From Fibrobacter sp. (GTDB taxonomy: Bacteria; Fibrobacterota; Fibrobacteria; Fibrobacterales; Fibrobacteraceae): a stretch of 61,195 nt of DNA. The stretch is taken from the NCBI GenBank assembly GCA_012511955.1, contig JAAZFC010000035.1:1-61195 (forward strand), read 5' to 3'. Under the pieces are notes generated by a model. It was not told the DNA's origin. It searched no databases and saw only the letters and a program-made list of their open reading frames with translations. This document shows positions 1-7,767 of this stretch, one piece after another (the stretch's first letter is position 1; each line of letters begins with the position of its first letter). The position numbers and the translations under genes are program-made.

Positions 1-138
1 GCTAACACGCAATATAGCAAAAAGCGGTGAAGTGCTTAATTGGAACGGCTTTAGCCCGTTCCAACTTCATCTCGGCTTGATAAGGTATCACTCGCAATCC
101 GCTTCATGCCATATTGCCATCCGTTGGTGGCTATGCTA
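1..138. repeat. attC-like imperfect palindrome upstream of the R-M cassette
   Basis: No gene is seen in positions 1-213. Positions 1-138 fold as a long imperfect palindrome. Outer arms are GCAATATAGC (9-18) and GCCATATTGC (108-117), inner arms AAGCGG (22-27) and CCGCTT (99-104), and there is a perfect central stem TTGGAACGG (40-48) with CCGTTCCAA (56-64). The ends carry GCTAAC (1-6) and GTTGG (123-127), which recall the RYYYAAC and GTTRRRY core boxes of integron attC sites but do not match them fully. The site lies upstream of the restriction-modification gene and a second palindrome lies downstream. The palindrome is seen directly; the attC reading is inference. Confidence 0.5.
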
Positions 139-213
139 AATCAACGTTTCGGCTAAAAATCAAAACTTCGGAACGAAATTAAAAATTGCATTCCACCGTA
201 AAACGGAAAGGCA

Positions 214-2730
214 ATGCAAGAATTAGAAACAAAGGAATTAAAGGAAGGGTATATTTTAGACTATATCTCAGGAACTGAAGTTAAAGGAACACCAGAAGAA
301 GTTCAAGCAGTTCAAGTTTATTCAAAAATTTTAGTTGAAGATTATAACTACCCAAAAGAAAACATACAAACTCACCCACAATTCAGAGTAAAAGGAAGCC
401 CTTCGGATACTTCGTTTAAGTTTCCAGTTGATATTGTGGTATTTAAAACATCAGAAAAGAAACGAGGTGACGAAATAATTGTAATCGAATGTAAAAAGAA
501 AACAAGAGAGGACGGTATTGAACAACTAAAAGATTATCTGAAATTTTGTGAGGCAGAATTAGGTGTATGGTTCAACGGTGAATCCACACATTACATAAGG
601 AAGTATATCAAAAACGGCAGAATTCATTTCGATGAAAACCTTACTAACATCCCAATATTTGGGCAAAGAGTCGAAGATATCGGCTTATTTAAACGAAAAG
701 ATTTAAAAGCAACTCATAATTTAAAATCAAAGTTTATATCTATTCGAAATTATCTTTCCGGAAATACTGTAGGAACAACAAGAGACGAAGAATTTGCAAG
801 GCAAATAATAAACATAATACTATGTAAGCTGTACGATGAAAAATACACGAAATTGGACAATATAGTTCAATTTCGAGCAGGTTTAAATGAAGACCCTAAA
901 GAAGTTGCACAAAGAATTAAAGAAAGATTTCAAGAAGCAAAAACAGTCTATAAAGATATTCTTGACGAAAAAGACACAATTGAACTTGATTCCAAGTCTC
1001 TAAAATATGTAGTAGGTGAATTGCAAAACTATTCTTTGATGTCAGCCCAAAGAGATGTTGTGGGAGATGCTTTTGAAGTATTTATTCACAGAGCTTTAAA
1101 AGGTGGGCAAGGTCAATATTTTACACCAAAAAATGTAGTTAGAACTGCTATTGAAATTATAAACCCCGAAATTGACGATAAAATAATAGACCCTGCTTGT
1201 GGGTCAGGGGGATTCTTAATTGAAAGCTTGAAGTTTTTACACCATAAAATCGAGAAAAAAGGAAGCGAGTTTAATTGGCCTGAAAACGAAATTGAAGCGG
1301 AGAAAATCGCAAAAGCTAATATAAATCTAAGAGGAATAGAAAAAGACACATTTTTAAGTAAGGTTGTTAAAGCTTATATGGTTATAATGGGAGACGGGAA
1401 AAGTGGTATTTTTTGTGAAGACAGTTTAGAGCCCACAAAAAATTGGCATACAAAAACTCAATCGAACGTGCAATTAGGTACGTTTGATATATTATTAGCC
1501 AATCCGCCTTTTGGGGCTAAGATACCAGTAAAAGGTGATTATAAATTATCCCAATACCCTTTAGGACATAAATGGAAACTAAATAAAAAGGAGAAAAAAT
1601 GGGAAATGGGCAAAATCAAAGATAAAGAGGCCCCACAAGTTTTATTTATAGACCGTTGTTTAGATCTTGTTAAAGAAGGTGGTAAATTAGCCTTGGTTCT
1701 TCCTGATGGTATCCTAAGTAATCCAACAGATGGTTATATTGTCCAGCATATAATGTCAAAAGCAGAAATTTTGGGGATGATAGATTTACCTATGAGTACA
1801 TTTTTACCTTACACGCCAACAAAAACTCATCTTTTGTTTCTAAAACGGACAGATAACCCAAAAGAAGATTACCAGCTATTTATGAGTTATGCTAAAACTT
1901 GTGGACACGACAAAAGAGGGCGAGAAATTTATGAAGATGAAATACAATTAATACCTGAATATTTAAAAAGTATAGACAAGGAAACAAAAGACAATCATTT
2001 AGCTTGGAAAATGAGGCTTAGTGAGATAAAAAACAATATTTTACTTCCTAAATATTATAACCCTGACATAGAAAATGAATTAAAGGAATATGAAGATACA
2101 GGTAAATTTATAATAAAAACCATAGGTCAACTACAAAAGGAAAAGATTTTAAAGATAAGCCGTGGTAATGAAGTGGGTAGTCATAATTACGGAACAGGTG
2201 AAGTTCCATTTGTAAGAACATCAGAAGTAGCAAATTGGGAGATTATAGCAGATTGTACTCATTGTTTATCAGAGGAGGTTTATAATGAATATAAAGAAAA
2301 GCAGAAGATAGAAGAACAAGATATTTTAGTTGTAAATGATGGTACTTATTTAATGGGTAGAACAGCAATGGTTACAAAAGCTGACTTAAAAATAGTAATA
2401 CAAAGCCATTTTAGACGGATAAAAATTATTAAGAAAGACATTCTATCACCATACCTTTTGTTAGCTCTTTTAGGTTTAGAAATCGTGCAAAAACAAATCG
2501 AATCAAAATCTTTCAGACAAGGTACAATTTCCACATTAGGAAATCGAATTTTAGAGGTTAAAATTCCAATCCCTATTGATGAGGAAATAAAATCTGATAT
2601 TGTCGAAAACGTTAAAGAGATTATGACTCAAAAAGAAAATGCGAAATTATTCGCTCAAGAATATAATCTCTTAGGAAAAACAGAAAACCTAATGGGAATA
2701 ATTAACAAAGCAAAATTAGGAAACTTATAA
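214..2730 (+). CDS. Type IIG-like fused restriction-modification-specificity protein
   Basis: A single 838-residue polypeptide combines three activities of type I-like R-M systems. Residues about 1-150 resemble the HsdR N-terminal nuclease domain, with a PD-(D/E)xK pattern at D73 and E92-C-K94. Residues about 170-620 are an HsdM-type N6-adenine methylase with the SAM motif DPACGSGGFL near 326 and the catalytic NPPF near 430. Residues about 640-838 form one HsdS-like target recognition domain. No helicase/translocase domain is present, so it should cut near its site in the manner of type IIG enzymes; this is a family inference. A GGAAAGG ribosome-binding site supports the ATG. The gene is AT-rich, stands alone, and lies between two attC-like palindromes, suggesting acquisition as a mobile cassette. 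Confidence 0.9.
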   Translation: MQELETKELKEGYILDYISGTEVKGTPEEVQAVQVYSKILVEDYNYPKENIQTHPQFRVKGSPSDTSFKFPVDIVVFKTSEKKRGDEIIVIECKKKTREDGIEQLKDYLKFCEAELGVWFNGESTHYIRKYIKNGRIHFDENLTNIPIFGQRVEDIGLFKRKDLKATHNLKSKFISIRNYLSGNTVGTTRDEEFARQIINIILCKLYDEKYTKLDNIVQFRAGLNEDPKEVAQRIKERFQEAKTVYKDILDEKDTIELDSKSLKYVVGELQNYSLMSAQRDVVGDAFEVFIHRALKGGQGQYFTPKNVVRTAIEIINPEIDDKIIDPACGSGGFLIESLKFLHHKIEKKGSEFNWPENEIEAEKIAKANINLRGIEKDTFLSKVVKAYMVIMGDGKSGIFCEDSLEPTKNWHTKTQSNVQLGTFDILLANPPFGAKIPVKGDYKLSQYPLGHKWKLNKKEKKWEMGKIKDKEAPQVLFIDRCLDLVKEGGKLALVLPDGILSNPTDGYIVQHIMSKAEILGMIDLPMSTFLPYTPTKTHLLFLKRTDNPKEDYQLFMSYAKTCGHDKRGREIYEDEIQLIPEYLKSIDKETKDNHLAWKMRLSEIKNNILLPKYYNPDIENELKEYEDTGKFIIKTIGQLQKEKILKISRGNEVGSHNYGTGEVPFVRTSEVANWEIIADCTHCLSEEVYNEYKEKQKIEEQDILVVNDGTYLMGRTAMVTKADLKIVIQSHFRRIKIIKKDILSPYLLLALLGLEIVQKQIESKSFRQGTISTLGNRILEVKIPIPIDEEIKSDIVENVKEIMTQKENAKLFAQEYNLLGKTENLMGIINKAKLGNL

Positions 2731-2737
2731 AAGCACA

Positions 2738-2880
2738 AGCCACCAACAGCTCGTTTGGCAAAAGCGGCAGGAAACGTCTTCGATTGAACGTTTTTGGTAA
2801 ATTGAAATTTCGTTCTTCAATTGAAGTTTATCGGTAAAATCCGCCACTTCGGCAAGCTGGTCAGACGTTATAGGAAACCC
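2738..2880. repeat. attC-like imperfect palindrome downstream of the R-M gene
   Basis: The gap 2731-3070 holds a second long imperfect palindrome right after the R-M stop. It starts CCACCAACAGCT and ends AGCTGGTCAGACGTTATAGG. An inner stem pairs CTTCGATTG plus AACG (from about 2778) with CGTT and CAATTGAAG (about 2812-2830). GCCACCAAC at its start is the exact reverse complement of GTTGGTGGC at 123-131 in the upstream site, so the same element class appears to bound the gene on both sides. A cassette recombination site is the favoured reading; transcription terminator activity is an alternative. Nothing else is recognised in 2881-3000. Confidence 0.45.
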
Positions 2881-3070
2881 CTTCCTACCGCACATTTAGC
2901 ACATTTGTTTTTTCCCAACGCACAATCCATCCGCAAAAAACAAAAGAGCTAAATTTTTCCAACACTTTTCTCAATCAATCCGAAATATTTTATATTTTTG
3001 AAGAAATCTTCCAGACAAAAACAACAAAATCGGATCATTTGGAGCTTATATAAGAGATAAACGGAAAAAG

Positions 3071-3307
3071 TTGGGACTTCCATTAAGAAAGGTTGCCCCG
3101 GAATTAGATGTCGATACTTCTATACTAAGCAAGATTGAGCGTGATGAAAGAAAGGCAACTAAGGAAATGCTTCCAATATTGACTGATACTCTTGAACTTT
3201 CTCAAAAGGAAATTCAAATTAAATTTATACAATCGACTATCATAAGTGAACTGGGAGATCTAAAATATTTATCGGATGGTATAAAAACTGTTTTAAAGAA
3301 AATATGA
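3071..3307 (+). CDS. XRE-family helix-turn-helix regulator, start uncertain
   Basis: A short HTH_3/Cro-C1 type DNA-binding protein. The segment LRKVAPELDVDTSILSKIER is the typical helix 2-turn-helix 3 pattern, followed by a C-terminal helical tail. The TTG start gives 78 residues but cuts off helix 1. The frame is open from 3002 and encodes GAYIRDKRKK just upstream, which belongs to the fold, yet no ATG, GTG or TTG lies there. The original start may have been lost, for example at the ATC at 3029. The stop overlaps the start of the next gene as ATGA, so the two are translationally coupled. Regulators of this kind commonly sit in front of restriction or other defence operons; the role here is inferred. 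Confidence 0.65.
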   Translation: MGLPLRKVAPELDVDTSILSKIERDERKATKEMLPILTDTLELSQKEIQIKFIQSTIISELGDLKYLSDGIKTVLKKI

Positions 3308-3690
3308 GCACACAATTTTTTACAAATAGGGGAAGCAATAGTCTGTTTTCGAAATTTCAAGGTGTATTGGAAAACATTCCAAACCTTCAAACTTTTGATA
3401 CCTTAGTTGGATATTTCCGTTCTAGCGGTTATTTTAAGTTGCGTCCTTATCTTGAAAACATTAAAGAAATCAGAATTTTAGTGGGAATAAATGTAGATAA
3501 CCTAGTAGCTAAATACAATGCAAAGGGACAGCAATATCTAAAAGATCCTAATGAAACTAAGGAGGCCTTTTTGAAAAGATTAAAAAATGATATTGAAAAT
3601 GCAGCTTATCAAAAAGATGTAGAAGAAGGAATATTTCAATTTATACAGGATATAGGTACCCGTCTGAGGAACTGCATGTTTCTAGGGTAA
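3304..3690 (+). pseudogene. Truncated helicase/PLD-like defence protein, N-terminal fragment
   Basis: The first about 118 residues (FFTNRGSNSLFSKFQGVLE, then LVGYFRSSGYFKLRPYL and IRILVGINVDN) look like the start of large phospholipase-D-like/SF2 helicase proteins that accompany XRE regulators in defence loci; this is recognition from memory. The frame runs into the left inverted repeat of the IS66-type element at 3656 and stops 11 codons later, so only the N-terminus remains. No continuation is recognised on the far side of the element. It is coupled by ATGA overlap to the HTH gene. It is probably non-functional. Confidence 0.65.
3656..3677 (+). repeat. Left terminal inverted repeat of IS66-like element
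   Basis: The 22 bp repeat begins GTACCCGTCTGAG and ends GAACTGCAT. It matches the right repeat at 4540-4561 in inverted orientation with two mismatches. It is also the point at which the helicase-like reading frame loses similarity to its family. Confidence 0.8.
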
Positions 3691-3722
3691 TATTTTAACT
3701 AAATATGCGTGAGTGGTTTAAT

Positions 3723-4215
3723 TTATAGGGGTTTTGGGGGATTTTCGCTATTTATTTGCGCGGCGTAAGCATTTGGCAATAAACTTTGCATACCTTCGCC
3801 ATCTTCATAATCTGGGAGTGCTTTGATCACTTGATCTAAATATTGGCTAGGTTCAAGACCGTGAAGCTTAGCAGTTTCAATCAAAGAATAAAAACCTGCA
3901 GCCCACTCAGCACCTTCGGGGCTACCGGCAAAGAGCCAGTTTTTGCGACCTAAAGCCACGGGTCTGATGGCTCGTTCTACAATATTATTGTCAATATCAA
4001 GTTCGCCATCTTCGCAGTAGCGTTGCAGAGTTTCCCACTGATTTAAAGCGTAATATACCGCTTTACCCATAGCGCTTTTGGGCAGTGCAGTTATAACTTC
4101 TTTATCTAAATATGTTTATACCCCAGTTGTTTTTGTATAGATTTATACACTTGGTAGCCGTCGCTTTGCAAGTATTCACCAGTAAAATCCTGTAAAATTT
4201 CGAGCGGCCTTGCTT
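3723..4215 (-). pseudogene. IS66 transposase TnpC, C-terminal remnant with frameshift
   Basis: The part 3723-4070 encodes 115 residues typical of the IS66 DDE transposase C-terminus: a DNNIVERAIRP segment with the catalytic Glu, then GRKNWLFAGS and the SLIETAKLHGLEP tail. Upstream, about 4105-4198, another frame encodes DFTGEYLQSDGYQVY, the preceding part of the DDE domain, ending at an in-frame TAG. The two parts lie in different frames and the first two thirds of the protein are absent. The gene is therefore dead. Confidence 0.8.
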
Positions 4216-4288
4216 ATAGCATTATTGGTTACTAAAAGTGTGGTTTCATCACAGTTTAATATCCGTGCATTGCTAAAGCTTCCCAGCA

Positions 4289-4522
4289 TCAGAACTCCAA
4301 TATGCGCAAGGTGCGGTAAAGAGTTTCTTCATTGAAATCTGCTGGTATTCTAAGGGTAAAACCTTTAGGGGTTATTACTTCTATTATTCCAGGGTTTTTG
4401 GCCGCAAAATCGCTTAGTAGTGCAGCATCAAAATCGCTGGTTTTGGGTTTAAGTAGTTTCTTAAATGCCACAGGATCCATTTTAGCCTCCAAATTTAAGG
4501 TGAGGCCAAAGTTTAAATCCAC
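4289..4522 (-). CDS. IS66 TnpA-like accessory protein, probably a remnant
   Basis: A 77-residue ORF with a GTG start, or an internal ATG at residue 15. Its C-terminal half, GFTLRIPADFNEETLYRTLRILE, fits the conserved end of IS66 accessory protein TnpA. In complete elements the order is tnpA-tnpB-tnpC; here tnpB is missing between it and the tnpC debris. Without the transposase it is probably functionless. Confidence 0.6.
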   Translation of the reverse strand: MDLNFGLTLNLEAKMDPVAFKKLLKPKTSDFDAALLSDFAAKNPGIIEVITPKGFTLRIPADFNEETLYRTLRILEF

Positions 4523-4539
4523 TAAATCAATTTTGCACT

Positions 4540-4561
4540 ATGCAGTTCGTCGGACGGGTAC
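4540..4561 (-). repeat. Right terminal inverted repeat of IS66-like element
   Basis: Reading the minus strand, the repeat begins GTACCCGTCCGAC and ends GAACTGCAT, matching the left end at 3656-3677 at 20 of 22 positions. Just outside it, a short frame up to TAG at 4628 (MIGESAFDKIIKKFASV) may be the tail of an interrupted gene, but this cannot be shown. Confidence 0.8.
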
Positions 4562-4680
4562 GCAACAACAAAAAATGATAGGAGAAAGTGCCTTTGACAA
4601 GATAATCAAAAAATTTGCATCAGTTTAGGCAAATTTCTATATTCACCACAATCTAATCTTTTGATAAAAAAGGAGTTCAA

Positions 4681-5112
4681 ATGCAAAAATTAATGATTTT
4701 ATTGGCAACCGCTTCACTGTTCTGGTCTTGTACATCCTCTGATGAACCATCTCCGGTTAAACCGCCTGAACCCGTAACCATTCACTGGTCTTTGTCGGGC
4801 ACCTTTGGGAACGCACAAATTGATTCCGTAAGCGAGGACACAGAGCTTCCTGGAATGGTGAACCGCTCAGGAACATCAACCGTGAACCTGAATGGCTTTG
4901 ATACCACATACTTTAAAAATCAGATTATCCTAACCCATTTGCAGTTTAGCACCAGCGCAACTGTTGACATTGATGATGACGGAAGTTTTACTTTTGACAA
5001 CATGGAAGTCTTTGGGATTCGAGATGGAACTAACTCTATCAGAATCAGCCCCGAAGCTAAAGAAAATGTTGTTTTACAACCAAATTCTTTCATTTTATAC
5101 TCTAATAGGTGA
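4681..5112 (+). CDS. Small lipoprotein of unknown function
   Basis: A 143-residue protein with a lipoprotein signal: MQKLMILLATASLFWSC, with lipobox FWSC and Cys17 as the predicted lipidated residue. A short Ser/Pro-rich linker follows, then a beta-rich domain (HWSLSGTFGNAQIDSV, VDIDDDGSFTFDNMEVFGI). No family is recognised. The start is well supported by AAGGAG seven bases upstream. It lies alone downstream of the IS66 remnant. It is probably exported and anchored in the envelope; whether it is native or part of the accessory region is unclear. Confidence 0.75.
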   Translation: MQKLMILLATASLFWSCTSSDEPSPVKPPEPVTIHWSLSGTFGNAQIDSVSEDTELPGMVNRSGTSTVNLNGFDTTYFKNQIILTHLQFSTSATVDIDDDGSFTFDNMEVFGIRDGTNSIRISPEAKENVVLQPNSFILYSNR

Positions 5113-5197
5113 TCTGCTATAACGAGTATCGCGCAATTGAGGTATTAGTCTCCATTCTGTTGGGGCAATGTTACTAAAACTCATAAATGAGTTAAAT

Positions 5198-5713
5198 ATG
5201 ATAAATAGCATTAAATTAATTATCGGTAGCTTATTATTATGTAGTTGTGCAGGAACAATACACACAGTAAAACACGACAATACGCAAACCGTGTACAAAA
5301 AAGCTATAATCATTTCTGCTGAAAGTTCAAATTACATTAGCTTTCAACCAGGAGCTATTATCTCTCCCGGAGTGTATGTACCTTTATTTGATGACCCAGC
5401 AGCTGAAAAACATGAAGTAATCGGCAATACCGATATGGTTATCAAACAAGAACTTGAAAAGCATGGCATTTACGCTGAAATTGTAAAAAAAGGAGAGATT
5501 GCCGAAGAATTTGATTTTATTGTGGGGTATTATGACACCTGGCGATGGGATTTCAAACAAATTTTAGATAAGCTTGAAATTATTTTTGTTTCTCCCACAG
5601 GAACACTGCTTGCGAAATCTACTTATAACATTTACAAAAACAAGGAACTACACAATTTTCCTTCGCCAGAAAAAGAAGTTCCCAAAATGATTAAAGAATT
5701 ATTGGGTAAATGA
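5198..5713 (+). CDS. Hypothetical lipoprotein
   Basis: From the ATG at 5198 the 171-residue product starts MINSIKLIIGSLLLCSCAG, a typical lipoprotein signal. An upstream ATG at 5168 would place ten charged residues before it and is less likely. The mature part has a motif-like run PGAIISPGVYVPLFDDPAA and an alternating alpha/beta pattern ending in PKMIKELLG. No family is recognised. A 7 bp inverted repeat, AACTCAT/ATGAGTT, sits just before the start and may be an operator or may block the ribosome site. The gene lies between IS debris and a DUF285 fragment, so horizontal origin is plausible. Confidence 0.65.
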   Translation: MINSIKLIIGSLLLCSCAGTIHTVKHDNTQTVYKKAIIISAESSNYISFQPGAIISPGVYVPLFDDPAAEKHEVIGNTDMVIKQELEKHGIYAEIVKKGEIAEEFDFIVGYYDTWRWDFKQILDKLEIIFVSPTGTLLAKSTYNIYKNKELHNFPSPEKEVPKMIKELLGK

Positions 5714-5723
5714 GCGCACATTA

Positions 5724-5897
5724 CCTGATAAGCGGTTTTTTGTGGGCAGAACCCATGCTATTGCATTTTGGAATGCTAAAACTTTCAACCAAGATCTTAG
5801 CGACTGGGATGTAAGCAAGGCCACGGATATGGAAGACATGTTTGAAGGTAGCGCTCTTTCCTCCGACAATTACCATAAAATGTTATTTTTTATATAA
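5724..5897 (+). pseudogene. DUF285 (BspA-like) repeat-protein fragment
   Basis: No complete gene lies between 5714 and 5925, but the frame ending at TAA 5895-5897 encodes AFWNAKTFNQDLSDWDVSKA followed by TDMEDMFEGSAL. This is the unmistakable DUF285 surface-repeat signature (FNQDLS-WDVS-VTDM--MF). Only about one repeat and a partial lead-in (LPDKRFFVGRTHA) remain and no start codon or signal peptide is seen. It is the decayed end of a once larger cell-surface repeat protein. Confidence 0.7.
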
Positions 5898-5925
5898 TTA
5901 AAGTGTCTGTAATTACGGAGGCTTT

Positions 5926-7152
5926 ATGTTTTACAACTTATTAAAACCTTTTGAACTGGGTTTAGAACTGGACAGCGCCATTATTGTAATGATATTAATC
6001 ATTATTGCCATTGGCATAAAGTATTTATTAGCTGCTGTGGCGATCCCTATTATAAGCAAATTAGTGCGCAAAACTCCCACAGACTGGGACGATATTCTAT
6101 TTGAACAAAAGTTTTTTGACCGCGCCAGTTTTGTGGTGGCAATTTTAGCCTTTTTAGCCATGCTGCGCACTTGGGTAAATGACTTTAGCACCACTTTTGA
6201 CTTCAGTTTTGCTTTGGGTAGATTGACTTTAACGCTATTTATACTGCTAACTGTACTTTCCTTAATCAAAACCATGCAGATAATAGCCAAAAAGCGCTTT
6301 CCCACCTCTCCCCTTTTGATCATTTTCCAAGTTTTAAACATTATTGCCATTAGCATTGGGGTCATTGTTTCACTTTCCATCGTGGCAGGCAAATCCCCCG
6401 GCATTATAGTCAGTGGTTTTGGTGCGCTGGCGGCTGTGCTTATGTTGGTTTTTAAAGATCCCATTATGGGTTTAGTGGCGGGAATCCAGCTTTCTTCCAA
6501 TAAAATGCTCGCCGTGGGCGACTGGCTCGAAATGCCCAAATACAACGCCGATGGCGATGTGATCGAAATTTCCCTTACCACGGTCAACGTTCTCAACTGG
6601 GACAAAACCATCACCACCATTCCCACTTCTGCCCTAATCAACGACTCTTTTAAAAACTGGCAAGGTATGTTCGACACTGGCGGTCGCCGCATTAAAAGGT
6701 CTGTTTTTATTGAAGCCGCTTCGGTGAAGTTTTTGGATGAAAATGACATCGCCAAACTCACAGAATTGCGCTTAATCAAAGATTATATGCACGATAAAAT
6801 TGAAGATGTGGAAAAACATAACCAAGAGCTTGGCTTAAGCCCCGAGCAAGCTATTAATGGTCGTCAGCTTACTAATTTGGGTACTTTTAGAGCATATTTA
6901 ACCCATTATATTAACAATCACCCCGAAATACACAGAGAACTCATCTCCATGGTGCGCCAACTGCAATCTACTCCCGAAGGTATTCCCATGGAAATCTACT
7001 GCTTTACCGCCGATACTCGTTGGGTAGAACACGAAAGAGTTCAAGCCGATGTTTTTGACCATATTTTTGCCATTGCCCCCGCTTTTGGCTTGCAAATTTT
7101 CCAAAACCCCAGCGCAAATAATATGCGTATAAGTCTAAATAGCGACAAATAA
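5926..7152 (+). CDS. mscM: MscS-family mechanosensitive channel, YbdG type
   Basis: A 408-residue inner-membrane channel that opens under membrane tension to release solutes on osmotic downshock (family knowledge). About five membrane segments fill residues 15-190. The pore-lining helix is visible around GFGALAAVLMLVFKDPIMGLVAGI. The MscS beta-domain follows (VGDWLEMPKYNADGDVIEIS, then TTIPTSALINDSFKNWQGM) and then a long cytoplasmic domain. Length and the NADGDVIEI insertion match E. coli YbdG (415 aa) better than MscS (286 aa). An ACGGAGG site precedes the ATG. It is the first conserved gene after the accessory region. The symbol is by similarity of architecture. Confidence 0.85.
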   Translation: MFYNLLKPFELGLELDSAIIVMILIIIAIGIKYLLAAVAIPIISKLVRKTPTDWDDILFEQKFFDRASFVVAILAFLAMLRTWVNDFSTTFDFSFALGRLTLTLFILLTVLSLIKTMQIIAKKRFPTSPLLIIFQVLNIIAISIGVIVSLSIVAGKSPGIIVSGFGALAAVLMLVFKDPIMGLVAGIQLSSNKMLAVGDWLEMPKYNADGDVIEISLTTVNVLNWDKTITTIPTSALINDSFKNWQGMFDTGGRRIKRSVFIEAASVKFLDENDIAKLTELRLIKDYMHDKIEDVEKHNQELGLSPEQAINGRQLTNLGTFRAYLTHYINNHPEIHRELISMVRQLQSTPEGIPMEIYCFTADTRWVEHERVQADVFDHIFAIAPAFGLQIFQNPSANNMRISLNSDK

Positions 7153-7173
7153 AATTGTTGCTATTTTTACACC

Positions 7174-7767
7174 ATGTATTCTCCTCCTTCTCTCGAAAGG
7201 TTGATAAACGAATTTGCCCGTTTACCTAGCATTGGTCGCAAGTCAGCACGGCGTTTGGCTTATCATATTTTAAACCAAAAAGCTGAATCTGCCCAGAACT
7301 TAGCCCATGCTTTAGTAGATGCAAAAGACAAGATTAGACCTTGCAGCCGTTGTCGCCATTATTCAGAAAGCGAATTGTGCATTATCTGCAGCAATCCCCG
7401 TCGCGAACAGAACAAAATTTGCGTGGTAGAAAAATCCGCTGATATCGAAGCTTTTGAAGCCAACGGCATTTATCGGGGATTATATCATGTTTTAGGCGGC
7501 ACGCTTTCGCCCCTCGACGGCATTGGCCCCCAAGAACTGCATTTACCCCTGCTTTTGGAAAGAATCAGAGGAGGCGTAAACGAAATTATCTTCGCTTTGG
7601 GCTCTAGCCCCGAAGCGGATTCCACAGTGTTACTTATAGATCGTATGTTAGGGGATACTCCCCTTAAAAAAACACGCTTGGCACGGGGAATCCCCATGGG
7701 TAGCGATTTAGAATTTATAGACGAATTAACCATGTTACGCGCTTTTGAAGCTCGGGAGCAAATATGA
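7174..7767 (+). CDS. recR: Recombination mediator RecR
   Basis: A 197-residue DNA-binding protein that works with RecO, loading RecA at gaps. The N-terminal helix-hairpin-helix (LPSIGRKSARRLAYHIL), the zinc finger C57-C60-C69-C72 and the Toprim domain (ICVVEKSADIEAFE, HVLGGTLSPLDGIGP) are all present in order. Length is normal. The stop overlaps the start of engB by ATGA. No Shine-Dalgarno is seen; TATTTT lies at -12 to -7 before the ATG, so a leaderless transcript is possible. Confidence 0.97.
   Translation: MYSPPSLERLINEFARLPSIGRKSARRLAYHILNQKAESAQNLAHALVDAKDKIRPCSRCRHYSESELCIICSNPRREQNKICVVEKSADIEAFEANGIYRGLYHVLGGTLSPLDGIGPQELHLPLLLERIRGGVNEIIFALGSSPEADSTVLLIDRMLGDTPLKKTRLARGIPMGSDLEFIDELTMLRAFEAREQI

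Larger units (their letters stand above)
3656..4561. mobile_element. Internally deleted IS66-family insertion sequence
   Basis: The element is defined by near-perfect terminal inverted repeats of 22 bp with only two mismatches. Both begin GTACCCGTC and end GAACTGCAT reading inward. Inside, on the minus strand, are a TnpA-like accessory ORF and degenerate 3' parts of the DDE transposase tnpC. tnpB and most of tnpC are gone: 906 bp remain, against about 2.5 kb for a full IS66 element. The 8 bp flanks (GGATATAG-side at left, GCAACAAC at right) do not match, so no target duplication is visible. A deletion or recombination after insertion is likely. It interrupts the helicase-like gene. Confidence 0.8.

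Noticed and set aside
4332-4628. 98-codon plus-strand frame across the right end of the IS66 remnant
   Set aside because: Most of it is antisense to the TnpA-like ORF and crosses the inverted repeat; only its last 17 codons lie in outside DNA.
5931-6779. 282-codon open frame on the minus strand inside the mechanosensitive channel gene
   Set aside because: It is fully antisense to a well-conserved gene, has no recognisable domain and has a composition typical of a shadow frame.
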